Shown one piece after another: positions 1-12,923 of a stretch of DNA of 64,000 bases. The stretch's first letter is position 1, and each line of letters opens with the position of its first letter. The notes beneath the pieces were generated by a model. The model ran no database searches. It was not told where the DNA came from and saw only the letters and a list, made by a program, of their open reading frames with translations. This DNA is from Erigeron canadensis (Eukaryota > Streptophyta > Magnoliopsida > Asterales > Asteraceae): positions 31,567,516 to 31,631,515 of the forward strand of contig NC_057766.1 of NCBI RefSeq assembly GCF_010389155.1. The letters are read 5' to 3'. A program made the translations under genes and the position numbers.

Positions 1-443
1 CGTATTCTCACCAATCTACAAATTTCAATAGATAACTCAAAAGGATTTGATAAATATACCACAGCTTATAATAAACGTATCATATGCTATAAAATGGTTT
101 GGTATAACATATTCATCCAGAGTTATGATATGATTATAAGCTCGCTAACTCAAAACAAACTGATTATACTAAATCACATGCATTTAGACACTTCAAGATG
201 AATAGTTAATTTTTTTTTTGAACAGTTACGGAGAAAACCTTACCATACAATGGTGAAGCCATGAACGTACTTTAGAATACAAGATAAAAACCATTATCCA
301 TAATAGGTGGTTCGAGAAAAAAAACCACAGATTTGTACGTTATTCTAAAAAGTCGAATCCAAAACCGATAGAGAAAAATCATAGCTGCATCCATTAGTTA
401 AACTAAACTTCACTTGCTAAAAATAGCCAATTACATTTTATTA

Positions 444-510
<67 letters not shown>

Positions 511-2143
511 GGGTAAGATTTATTGGAAAACTATAGGTGTAACTTGATGTATTCATATATGCATGAGTTTGTTTATATATACTATCCACATAAGAACATA
601 AATTTATAATATTAGTATTTTCATGATTTTTTTTCAAATTAAATGGTTCTTACACGAACTTTAGACTATATAAGTACTTTTTTTTAAAAGTGAATTTTGC
701 TGGAAACTTCGTGTCGTGATTCGACAGCAGAAGGTCTAGCATACTTTGTCTTAACAGAGTCCGCTATAGAGAGCTCTCTCGAAGTGGAAATGTATATTTC
801 AAATACCCGGTACGTGGGGGAAACCTCTTACAAATCCGCTTGAAGACATGGCGATATTTATAGGGGTAAACATTGCCCCTTCAGAGTTGAACCTGGGTAT
901 ACCCAAGCCAAGCCTTTATAAAAGGATTTTTTATGTCCTTTCCAAAGTTTAAACACAAGACCTCTTGAATGAGAAGATGACTTTTTTCAACTGTATAAAT
1001 ACTCCAATACCATTATTTTAGTGTTACAATACAATAATAAGTCATTAAAACCCAAACTAATATAGCATAGATTGTGATAGGGTATAAATCTTCATCATCA
1101 AAGACTTATTGTAAAAAATCCTTTGAATAATATAAAAGATTCAAATATTTTAAAAGGTTTGCATGAATTGGAGATATTAATGCATCTTCTATGACAAAAA
1201 TTGTAATGGAACAGATCATTGTTTCATTGATCTTTCTCCTAAAAGATTTTTTTCAATGAATTTACTTAATTATTTACATTAATATTTCTTTTCACAGAAA
1301 AACACATATAAACGAGATAAAATAAATAAAGAGGTAGAAATTAAATACATCCGAGACAAGATTAAAATAAATATTTAATAAAGTAAATAATCCTTGAATA
1401 GCTTTTGGTTGATTTCTATCTCAGTATCTCCTATATCCGCTCAACTCAACTAAAACCAAATTTGAGTTTTAGACCCGAATCTTCAAATCGAGCCGTCATT
1501 GCATTTAACCAGACGATTTCTTTTTTTCTCCATGTTTAACCAGTTTTTTAAAATTATTAATTATTTTGAAAAGATTTTTTAACTATTTTCATGATGACGT
1601 GTAGACTTATAATACTATTTTTTGGTTGTTTATGAACTTTTAATTTTATATATTTCTTTTAATTATATCTATTTGTATTTTGTTTATACTGTATTAGTTT
1701 TGAGTGGTTTATAGTATTCGTAATGGTTCACGCCATCACACTAGGTGGTGTGACACATAAGCGCCACATTAACATCATTCCATAACCATCCATCAACCAC
1801 ACCGTATCCATAATAATAACCACACCATACAATTTTTTTTATATCAAAATATAACACATTTAATCAAGTAATAAGAAATAATAGGAAATAGGCATATTTT
1901 TATGAATTGATATATTGTTCATCTTGTAGAATATTTGTCAACATACATGAAAATGATGTACATATGATGAAACGATCATATAAATACAACAACCCAAATT
2001 ATGAAACGATGATCAACAAAAGAACAAGCTTTTAAGGAGAATGAAAATGTCAAACAACATCAATCGATTAGAGTAGTTCACGGTGCATCTTGCAACAGCT
2101 TCATGTTTCGGTTAAATGGTTCCTTATACGACCGAGTACATAA
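1..2143. other. Intergenic DNA, no gene recognised
   Basis: AT-rich sequence left of the methyltransferase gene. It holds a long (TA)n tract near 449-503 and otherwise only short, stop-ridden frames. The stretch 640-960 is less AT-rich and looks like old repeat DNA, but I could not assign it to a family. The last 200 bases would include the 3' untranslated region of the minus-strand gene that ends at 2144. Confidence 0.6.
449..503. repeat. (TA)n microsatellite
   Basis: About 27 uninterrupted TA units followed by a short TG run. The apparent reading frame through it encodes only alternating Tyr-Ile and is not a gene. Confidence 0.95.
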
Positions 2144-3038
<895 letters not shown>

Positions 3039-3108
3039 TTAGTTTTCCGATAGAAGGTTAACTTGTATGTAAAAGTGAACCTGAAATGGAAGAAGAAGTG
3101 CATTGGAA

Positions 3109-3116
3109 TATATATA
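3109..3116 (-). promoter_or_regulatory. TATA box of the CCoAOMT gene
   Basis: Reading the minus strand, TATATATA lies about 113 bases upstream of the ATG at 2996. The distance would give a short 5' untranslated leader. This is a consensus match only. Confidence 0.55.
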
Positions 3117-3165
3117 GTGAGTGGGCATAGACATAGTAGTGGTCCGGGTGAACGTAGGTGAGTGC

Positions 3166-3279
3166 GGTTGGTAAGACTTGAGTAGTCGTTGTAAGATAGT
3201 TGACTTAGCCAACCATTTTGGAACCTGTAGTTGGTGAGCTCTTTCCTTCACAAATCTCCAAAAGCAACTTGTGGTTGGT
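3166..3279 (-). promoter_or_regulatory. AC-type (MYB) elements upstream of CCoAOMT
   Basis: On the minus strand the motif ACCAACC occurs at 3166-3172 and again at 3273-3279. Looser relatives (CACCTAC near 3155 and ACCAACTAC near 3230) lie between them. ACCAACC is the AC-II element bound by R2R3-MYB factors in promoters of phenylpropanoid genes. Clustering 50 to 165 bases upstream of the TATA box fits xylem or lignin-related expression; binding is inferred. Confidence 0.5.
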
Positions 3280-4230
3280 GAAATAAAAGCCTATTTTACA
3301 TTTATATCTTTATTTTTATGTTTTTTTTTAACGTTCAATTTTGATCCTTGGGGGATATATACAGAATCCAACCAAAGAGTTTAAAAAATTTTAGAGACTT
3401 ATTTACCCAAAGAGTCAAACTTAGACATGTGAGTAAAAACCAAAGAAGCATGCATCCTCGTAGTCCCGAACATTTATCAGTTGTATGTAGTACTATGTAC
3501 CTTGTTGGCATATCTTTTAGTTAATTTTAGTCCTTCTATGATTGATAACATTTGTATGAATCCATATTTGATTAATTAATTGGTACATTTGAAAGAAGCC
3601 AAAAAACATTCTTAAGATACAAAACTATATAGTACTACGTACAAACATAATCTCTTGAAAAATGAGGACTTTATAATTAAATGAGATTAGAAGAGACTTG
3701 TTAAACTAGCTAAGAGGGGAAAAAATAAATAGAAAAAAGAAAATTCAACAATAATCATACTGAAAAAATAAACTTCAGAATACATATAAATTTTAGGGAT
3801 TATGACCTGCGAATAGAACTAACTATGCTAAAATGTTTATGTTATGTAACTAACTACAAAAAACATTTATGTAATGTAACATACTACCTATTTTCGTCTA
3901 TAGTATGTAAATTACCGGTTAACATTGGAAAGTAACCGGTTGTGCTTAGGATTATGACCTGTGAATATAACTAACTATGCCAAAATATTTATGTTATGTA
4001 ACTAACTACAAAAACGTTTATATAATGTAACAAACTACCTGTTTTTGTCTATAGTATGTATAGCAGCAGATTCCGGCGTTGTTGACTTACTATTCAACCA
4101 GACCCAATTCTAAAAAAAACACAGATCCAATTAAAAACATCAACAAGTTACAAAATCAAAACACACATTTGTCTCATCTTTCTATTCTTCACCTACTAAT
4201 GAAGATACAACAAATTATTACATAAACTTG

Positions 4231-4312
<82 letters not shown>
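4231..4312. repeat. (TC)n microsatellite
   Basis: About 40 TC units with two TTTC interruptions. The Arg-Glu repeat frame on the minus strand is a by-product of the repeat, not a gene. Confidence 0.95.
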
Positions 4313-4601
4313 TCTTACAGACACACTAACAAGCACACACAAGTCTTTCAAATTTGACGTCCACCCGTATGCATCTGCTTCATGGTGCTTAAATATCACA
4401 AATATGAAGAATCAATGTTTAAACAAAAACTTAGAAACTAAGGTGAGTTCATAGATCTGCATATAGATGGTGACGAAAGCGATGGGGATAGTTGAAAGAT
4501 CGGTGGTGGAGCAGCCGGAAATTAAACTTCCATGTCACCATCTCGATCTGTGCAACGGTGGTGGTGGAGATGGCGGAGCAACAATCTGTCCTACACATCT
4601 A

Positions 4602-4608
4602 TACATAC

Positions 4609-4650
<42 letters not shown>
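4602..4650. repeat. (CATA)n followed by (TA)n microsatellite
   Basis: Five or six CATA units run into about 14 TA units. All three forward frames across it look open only because the repeat lacks stops. Confidence 0.9.
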
Positions 4651-4652
<2 letters not shown>

Positions 4653-5867
4653 TAAAGAAAATGGATCTGTTCATATTAATATCTAAAGAAATTCCATCGA
4701 TTCCATATCTATATGGATCAATCAATCTCGGTATACTTGTAGCATCATTTTTTTTCTTTTTTAAAGCAAGAACTGATGGGGTCGAGTCTTCTTAAAAGGG
4801 GTAAATGAAGCTCCGACAGGGTTCAATCTCCTTTCACTTCTTGTGGGTTTAATCTCCGGCCAGGGTTTAGATAGTTGCAAGGTTTGGATGGTGGTCTGAG
4901 AAAAAAAAAGAACAAAAAGAAATATAGATTTCTGTCGGTGGTGTATAGATACAGATTTGTCGGTGGTGGTGATGGTGTATAGATACTGATTTTGCTGGTG
5001 TCGTCGGAATCTGCTATCTCCATAAGCACAACCGGTTACTTTTCAATGGTAACCAGTAATTTACATACTATAGACGAAAACAATTAGTTTGTTACATTAC
5101 ATAAACGCTTTTGTAGTTAGTTACATAACATAAACATTTTAGCATAGTTAGTTACATTCATAGGTCATAATGGTGACCGACTACGTATTCAACCGGTAAT
5201 CCTATACATACTATAGACGAAAACAGGTAGTTTGTTACATTACATAAACTTTTTTATAGTTAGTTACATAACATAAACATTTTAGCATAGTTAGTTACAT
5301 TCCCAAGTCATAATCCCTAAATGTTATTAGTAGCTTCACGCTTCCCTTTCACGTACGTTGTGGTCACTACCACACTACACAGACACATGGGCTTCTTAGT
5401 TAACGGACAATAGTGGGATCCCGATGTGGTATTTGTTACAATTAAACAGATTGTTCGTTGAGAATGCTCCAACGAAAATTCAATATGTCAATGTGATGGA
5501 AAGGATGATATGCTTATGATGTCATCACAAACTAAAATATTCTATTTGTGTTAGACGTACAATATCCGTGGACTTGTACAAAAATCCTATATATATATGG
5601 TCCATTGGAATACGATTATACGACTACCCTTTCCATCCAAAACTAAACGTTTCTCGAATTCGAATTGGTTTGAAATTTCTTTCACTTTGTTGTTTTGTAG
5701 TAAGACATTTTGGATCTCCTAGCTAATTCATGAATCATGATACGAAATATACGTTTGTAAACTTGAGAAAATATCTCAGTAAGAAAGAAAATGGTTTTAG
5801 AGTACGTCATGACAGCACGTTGATACGACTTTTTCTATCAAAATGATTTAAAAAAAAAAAAGATAAT

Positions 5868-6159
5868 GGCATACGAATGTAACCACCTATGACTAAATGT
5901 TTATGTAATATAGTGACCGATTCAGGTAGCTATGTAATGTATGCACCTATGTTTTCTTAGCTATACTATGTAAGGTTCTTTTTATTTGGGTCAATCAATG
6001 TAAAAACCTATGTATTTTTTTTTTTGCTATACTATGAAAAATCTGTACATATTTTACATAGTATAGCCAATAAAACATAAGTGCATACATTATATAGCCA
6101 CATGAATAGGTCACTACATTACATAACCATTTGGTCATAGGTGAGTACATTTGTATGCC
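5868..6159. mobile_element. Fold-back MITE
   Basis: Arms of about 105 bases at 5868-5972 and 6053-6159 are near-perfect inverted copies, beginning GGCATACGAATGTAACC and ending GTGAGTACATTTGTATGCC. The spacer is T-rich and contains a further inverted copy of the GCTATACTATG motif. The arms resemble in style the repeats of the element at 3792-5321. No coding capacity is present. Confidence 0.75.
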
Positions 6160-7080
6160 GTAAACCTTAAGTTATTCTTCATGTTTCATAGTTTATAACT
6201 TTATTTGCTTGTGTGTATATATTGTGACAAGTACGACGAATAAGTTATTAGGCCGGGTAGGTGCCTGGTTGTAGGTGAACGTTCCGGACAAAGTTCTTGA
6301 TGTTCATGTGTCAACCTTCCCATGACTGGTTGCTTTCCATACAACTAATTACACGCCTTCAAATTAAAATTAAGGTTTATTAAGGTTTTTCTTTTAAAAT
6401 GGAAGAATTAATAATTTATACATAATGAACAAATTTTTTTATTTTTTTTTGAAACGCAACTTCTTTTGAATGGGATCTAAAGTATGTTGTTTTAACCATG
6501 ATCACACTAGAGTACCCCACATACACCGGCCAGTTCCACACCCAATACTTAAGAAAACTCTCTATTAATTCGCACGAAGACAAAACAATTAATGGAAAGT
6601 AATCTTGCCTCCTTAAGGGTTAGAACCAGGGTCTTCTCAAATCCAAACCTTCATAAGAAGCACTTCAATGCCATTTTCATATGTCGTCCTCCTCCCTGCT
6701 TATTATTTTACTATTGTCACTTTTAAGGCTCAAATCAAATAACTCGGTTTGGGCCCTTAGGCACAAGTGCACGACTTCAGGCCTGCAGCCCATTATTCTC
6801 TTGGTTGTCTTGTGGAAGAAAAAATAATCAATTTGCATCTTCGCGATACCTTTGGTCGCAATCGACGTTAACATATTACACAAATATTAATTCTTATTAT
6901 ATTAACTCAACTTCTAATCTTTTTGTTATCAAATTACTCAACTACCAACATGAATGAATGAATATTGTTTAATACTCGCTTTTTATACTGGTTTTTATAT
7001 TTGCTTGTAACGCAACTATTATAATAACGTTTAATGAAAGAAAATCTAATAGTAATATTTTATAAATTGATGAGAATTTC

Positions 7081-7615
7081 TAAAAGTATCTCCAATGGTA
7101 AAAAAATCTTTAAAAGTTTATATTGTATCATCTCATTAATCCACTAAGTTTAACTTATTATAAAGGTATTTACTTCAATGAAAAGTTTTTTCTAAAGTTT
7201 TTTTGGAACTTAATTTGGAAAAAAAATTGTTAAAAAGGTTAGGATTTTCAACTTATCCACGTAATACGGTGCAGCGGTGATGATCGTGGCGGCGAGTGTG
7301 TGGTGGGGGACGACTTTTGGTAGTGAAAGCGGCGTCGAGTGGTGTAGATTATAGATGTCAAAGTAATTGATGTAAAAGATTAATAGATATATTTTAAAAA
7401 ATAAATGATTGATAGTGTAGTTTAATTATTAATGTAAAAGGATAGTGTATGTTAAAATATTTTAAGAGACGCTAAGTGAAAATCTTACATATTTTTCAAC
7501 ACTTTCAAAAATAAAGTGTTGATAGATATATACTATTCAACCCAATACTATCAACTTTTTTCAAAAATTTAACTTTTAAAATAGAAAATTATAAATTTTC
7601 AATGAAAGATGCCTT
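7081..7615. repeat. Possible degenerate MITE
   Basis: The left edge reads AGTATCTCCAATGG and the right edge, inverted, reads GGCATCTTTCATTG, which look like decayed terminal repeats. The interior is AT-rich with no frame of interest. No target-site duplication was found, so this is weak. Confidence 0.3.
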
Positions 7616-7898
7616 AAGTTCGGTTATATAGATTTTGGAGAATGACGGGTCATTTTTTTTAGTCATTAGATGTTGAGTATATTAGTTGCTAGATTTTTAA
7701 ATAATGTTTGTAAGTATTAAGTAAAAAAAAAAATTAATTGGTGGTTATTTTTTGTTAATTAAGTAAAACAAAAAAACATAAATTTAAGTAAATATGAATA
7801 CTAAATTATTAAATAAAATAAATAAATAAGAAACAAAGCCTGAGTGTTAACGATGGTTATAAACGAGCATTCCTATCTATACGGTGTGGAGTATGGAC

Positions 7899-9201
7899 TA
7901 TACGTGGGCATTGGGTTGGAACCGGTTCGGATCAGGAACCGGAACCGGTTCGGGTCAACCAAAAAAGAATCGATTTTGACCAAAACCGAAGCGGTTCTAG
8001 GCCTTGAAAACCCAAGCCGATGGAACCGAAAATATAGGTTCCGGATCGGTTCGGTTTCGGAATCGGTTCCTAATTATTAATTTTTTTGTTTTTCAGAACT
8101 TAATGGTCGTTAAAGGTCTTTTTTTCATTGTAAATCGATTTTAGCCCCCTTGATTGCTAACACACCGAGCCTTAAGACCTAAAATACCTTCATAATGATA
8201 ATATTTAGTGAACTAACACTAAATCTCCAAGTTATTTCACAAAAAAACACTTGAAAAAAATTGAAAACTCACTAATAATACATTTAACAGCCGTTTAGGC
8301 CAATAATTACACCGAGCCTTAACATCACCATTCGACAATTTAACTAATTGAAAGTGTTCAAATACGGGAGCCGTTCTTTTATGATCCATTATTATAGCCA
8401 CCATCGTTGGCTCACTTGTGGAACCAATACCGGTAGATTGCGTTTATGAAGCGGAATTAAGCTCCATTTTGTGAGAGATTTGATATATAGGTTTTTGGTA
8501 AAATAAAACAAGTATTAAAGTAAAACACATAAAACAATAAGTTTTTATTCACTGAAAATCATCGTGCACCATTAAAATCACCGTGAATCAATGTTTTGTG
8601 AATTTTCGTGCATCAATTTTATCATGATCGAAGGGTCAAGATTTTATCTTGTTTGTTTTACTTTAATACTTGTTTTACAATAAACAACCCCTTGATATAT
8701 ATTATATATATAGTGTGTATATATATAATATAGTGTATATTTTGTTATATATATAGTGTGTATATATATAATATAGTGTGTGTGTATATATATATATGTA
8801 ATATGTAGAAATATAATGATTTTGGTAAGAGATTTATGAATACATTGTGTTTTTGTAAGCGATGGAATGTGTAAAAACAATCCAAAATGATGCTAGACAT
8901 ATATGCAAGTTGTATAATGGCAAAATCGTAATTTCTGGGTCAAATAAATGGCTAGTAACAGCTCCTAGGAGTCAGAAAGATCCAAAAATGGCTACTTCTA
9001 ACGACTCCCAACGGCTAGTCAGAAAATCAGTTGACCGATTTTTGAAACCGGTTCCTGATGAACTGGTTAGGAACCATTTTTTTGAAAAAAAATGGGAATT
9101 GGTTCGGATTTATCGGTTCTTGAGGAACCGGTTATTTTCGATTTCGGTTTTTAGATAATTGGGACCGGTTTTTTTGGAATCGGGTATTTTGACCACGTCT
9201 A
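7899..9201. mobile_element. Non-autonomous hAT-like element
   Basis: The ends are TATACGTGGGCA and, inverted, TAGACGTGGTCA. The flanking octamers are GTATGGAC (7891-7898) and GTGGGGAC (9202-9209), matching at 6 of 8 positions as an aged hAT target-site duplication. Both subterminal regions are packed with copies of GGAACCGGTTC and GGTTCGG (7915-8075 and 9030-9180), a pattern typical of transposase-binding repeats. Between them lies AT-rich sequence with a TA/TG microsatellite near 8695-8800. Two open frames inside (7844-8080, 8862-9158) consist largely of this repeat and are not counted as genes. Confidence 0.65.
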
Positions 9202-12200
9202 GTGGGGACTAGCGTTATTTATGGTTATAAACGGACCGGTATTCCACATAATAATGGTGTGGATTCATGGTGAACACTATCACAAACCAAAAAACGGAAT
9301 GTGTTTCAATTCATGACAAATATATCTTTAATTACCCTAGACAAAATAAATCTAACATCTTTATTCATATAGAGTTAATGATCTAAGATAACAATAACAA
9401 GATATTCTTTCATTTGTCTATTTTTAATGGATACTCTGATAGGGTTTCTTTAAAGTTATTGAAGACATTTTTACTCTTGGATTAAAACCAATAATCAAGA
9501 TTTTTAAAATTATTTTCAAATCTTAACCCTTAATTTTAACACAATAGTAAAGATCTCAAACTTTATTAGTAAAATTAACCTAAACTGATCCCAATTCATT
9601 TTTAATAATCTCTAATTTATAAATGGTAGGATGTGTTTTTCTTTATAAAAATATGGATAAAATAATGAATTTAGCTCCTTAAATTTAGAATTTTTTTTTT
9701 TTTAGTTGTAAGGATGAATAGGAAGACAAAAGAGTATTTCTAAAATGTTCTTTTATAAGATTTATGAAAAGTTGAGGTAAGTGTAATTTCCTTTTTTTCA
9801 CCTTTATATTTGAGGCAAAAGGATATTGTAACATAGAAAACATACATTGATTTGAATTGAACTAAATACAAACAGCAGAGAATGAAGTCACCTAAACTAA
9901 GCTGTCAACATAAATATATAGTGAGCGTCAGATCAATCATAAGCGGGGACCAAAGAATTACAAACAGTATAGTAGGATGATGGATCATGATTATTGTTTT
10001 TTTACATCGGGAAAAAGCTTTTTTTGGGGGTTGTTTGTGGTTGCCGTGTGTTACGTTCCATGATGCTGACCTTTATACGCTGTTGCACTTGCTGCTGGTC
10101 CCTCATCTCACCTCACCTTCTGTAGGGCATGGTATCCTCATCTTTTTTCTTCCCCCAATAAGGATGTGCCACGTATTACGAATATTCAATCTTCAACATT
10201 CATCAATGTTGAAATTTGACGCTAAATTTGAGGTCCTTTCGGGTTGTCAAAACTCAAATCGGTTTTTCAAAAAAAAATTTTTTTTTTTTTTTCTTTTTTG
10301 TGTTTCAATAGAAAGATTTTTAGAACCAAATACACCATATATTCTAACACTACATCATTGCATATAATGTAAGTATGTAACATCGGTTTTACTTAAAGAA
10401 ATAATATCAAGTAGACTAATCCTACATTAACAATCTTGTTTCAATTAACATTGGCTTTCTCTTTTGCAAGATTAGTGATAGAAAGCACTAATCTTTTTGA
10501 AATGGAATATATGTATGAAAGTGAGCACAGGTAGTTTTTAATTTTTTATTTTTTAAATAAAAACTCATTATTTTAAAAAGAATAACAAATTATTATTTTT
10601 TTACACTTGTATAAGTTTATATGCTTTGCACATACCTTAGTTATGTGTAAGGTGCTATTTTTTTCTTATTTATTTATTTGGAATGAATTTTTATTTACAA
10701 TAATATAAAAAATCAAATATGAAAAAATAAATTAAAAGTTTTTTTTCCTAGTAACTAATAGTCTCATCTTCTATATCACTATATGACACCAATTTTAAGC
10801 CAACATTATTGTATAATTGTTTTGATTTTTATTATCTACCTTACTAGCTTTAACAAGTCATTGACACCTATGCCAGCTTCATCACATTATTTTCTCATAA
10901 TGCATTTGTGTATTACTGTATTTAATGTCTTTTTGTATATATTTTACATTCTTGAACTGGCTATATGGTTACCACTATCGAATAACATGTTTTATCGAGA
11001 AGTAATACCACCATCTCATTATATTATATTTGACGTCATTTTTTTTGTGATCCCCGTTTTATATGTATATCCTATTTTATAAACAAGTTATTTGTCATAA
11101 GTACAATATAGTACAATATGTCAACCTAATTATAAACACATGTTATTTTTTTAGTGGTTAATATTGTTCCTTACTTAGGTAGTAAGAAACCCTTGACCAT
11201 ATTAGTAAATTTAAATGTAGGTGTCTAAAATAGGATATACACCCTCAAATATAACTATTTAGGTAATTTTCCCTTTTTTTAAATTTTTTGATATTTTTTT
11301 TAATATAATTTTTCCCCTATTATTTTTTGGATTTTTATTTTATATAGCTGTAGGTATAGTTGTAATTTCTAACATTTTGCCTTATTTTATTTTTATTATC
11401 TTTTTTGCAACTGTTAAATATTACACTAAATCTGTACAAGTATGTTTATGCCAAAGTTTGAATATTAGTATTCTCTCCGTTCTCCAAATAAAACATAAGC
11501 TTCTCCCATATAAGTTACCAAATATCACATTAGCTATTTTATGTGTACTATTAACTTCTAATAAAGCATATTAATTTTCTAGTTAAAGATTGAGATTAGT
11601 GTATAGCACATGTTAATTTCAGTTGTTTAGAATGTTCCCCACGCCTTCCTTCACGCTTCAGCTCACTTTTAAGCCAATGCAACTAATTTCATTGTTATTT
11701 GGATTTATTCTCCCTATACACAAATTATTTAAAAGAAATCCTAGTGTTTTTAATTTTTTTTTTTTTTTACTTTCTTGTATTTATGTATAAGATCTAATTG
11801 TACGATCAATATTTAAAAAAGTAATAAATCTAACTTAATTGGACAATTTATATCCCAATTAAATGTCGTTAATTCAGGCGTTTTAGTTGGGAGTTTATTC
11901 TCCTACTAGGTATTGAGGGTGAAGGGTTCTTTAGCGTGGGTCCAATTAACACAACGTAAACTAGATACTCTATTATCCACACCTTTAAAAAAACTAATGA
12001 AAAGGTAAATTTTAAGTTGATTTTTAACTATTAGGTTTTCATTTTCCTTAAAAAATATTCATACATCCTTATTTTATCTATCTAAATCTATCTTTACAAT
12101 TTTGATGTATCCTTAAAAGATTACATTCTTATTTTATCCTTAAAAAATGTTGAAGATATATCACTACTCATATTATAAAGCATATAGAGTTTTGAACTTT

Positions 12201-12538
12201 CAAAATTCAACTTTAAACAATATACACATGCTAATATATACATGGTGTACGATACATCTAAATCACATTACATCCATAACTTACACTACTCTCCGCCACT
12301 ACCACCAATCACCGCCGCCACCACCCCGCCACACGCCACCAATATATATCCGTAACCACCGGTGCCGCCATTAATTACATCGCCATCATCGCCGCCATCT
12401 CCACCATCAAACGCCACCACCACATCGTACGAATACCATTCGTAATAAATTTTAAGTCAAATATATATGTAGTTCAAATTTTGGGACATGGACATGCTGT
12501 GAAGTGTTTAATGGGAATCAACGAAAGAATTTTTACCA

Positions 12539-12736
12539 TTCCATTCCATTCCATTCCTTCTCACTTTCCACTACACATAGTACTTTCTAATCAAAGGCGC
12601 GTGGATATCCGTCACTCACCCACATCAATCATCTTCCATCTGTTGCGAACAACTTGAAGACACACCACTCAGCCCACAGTTTTATGTATTTGTCTTTAAT
12701 TACACACACCCACACCCACACCCACACCCACACCCA
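12539..12736. repeat. Microsatellites upstream of the bHLH gene
   Basis: Short tandem arrays occur at 12539-12557 (CCATT units) and about 12705-12736 (CACACC units). An AAT array follows at about 12869-12888. All lie in the presumed promoter or leader of the gene starting at 12924. Confidence 0.8.
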
Positions 12737-12823
12737 CAAAATACATTTGTATGTATACATAATTACATATACTATACATATCATTCATAAACATTTCTCT
12801 TGATCATTAATTATTTGTAACTC

Positions 12824-12832
12824 TATATATAT
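12824..12832 (+). promoter_or_regulatory. Candidate TATA box of the bHLH gene
   Basis: TATATATAT lies about 92 to 100 bases before the ATG at 12924. The surrounding DNA is AT-rich, so this is only a plausible match. Confidence 0.35.
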
Positions 12833-12923
12833 GTGTCTACTTTTGCATTATATATATATACTTATCCAACAATAATAATAATAATAATGCATGTAACTTG
12901 ATATAGTATAGTAATAAAAATAT

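Larger units (their letters stand above)
3792..5321. mobile_element. Long terminal-inverted-repeat element, non-autonomous
   Basis: The ends read TTTAGGGATTATGAC and GTCATAATCCCTAAA. Inverted arms extend from about 3792-4080 and 4998-5321, ending inward at AGCAGATTCCG and its complement CGGAATCTGCT. Each arm holds two tandem copies, about 155 bases apart in the left arm, of a unit with the core GTTATGTAACTAACTAC. The middle carries a (TC)n tract (4231-4312), ATAC/TA tracts (4602-4650) and a GC-richer stretch near 4467-4585 with a short open frame. Long arms suggest a Mutator-like or fold-back element; I could not see a target-site duplication. No transposase is present. Confidence 0.7.
3280..12920. 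other. Transposon-rich intergenic region
   Basis: About 9.6 kb without a credible gene. It contains a long-TIR element (3792-5321), a fold-back element (5868-6159), a possible MITE (7081-7615), a hAT-like element (7899-9201) and several microsatellites. The stretches 6160-7080 and 9210-12500 show only short, AT-rich frames with no recognisable domain. The last 400 bases are the presumed promoter and leader of the bHLH gene. Confidence 0.6.

Noticed and set aside
431..637. Open frame with Tyr-Ile repeats
   Set aside because: It only translates a (TA)n microsatellite; no codon bias or domain.
4196..4795. Several overlapping open frames on both strands
   Set aside because: They run through (TC)n, (CATA)n and (TA)n repeats inside a transposon and lack any domain.
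9987..10367. 126-codon forward frame
   Set aside because: It ends in poly-Phe/Lys from a poly-T tract, shows no domain, and has no splice partner.
10783..11574. Hydrophobic forward frames
   Set aside because: Phe/Ile/Leu-rich translations are expected from AT-rich DNA; no signal for a real membrane protein family.
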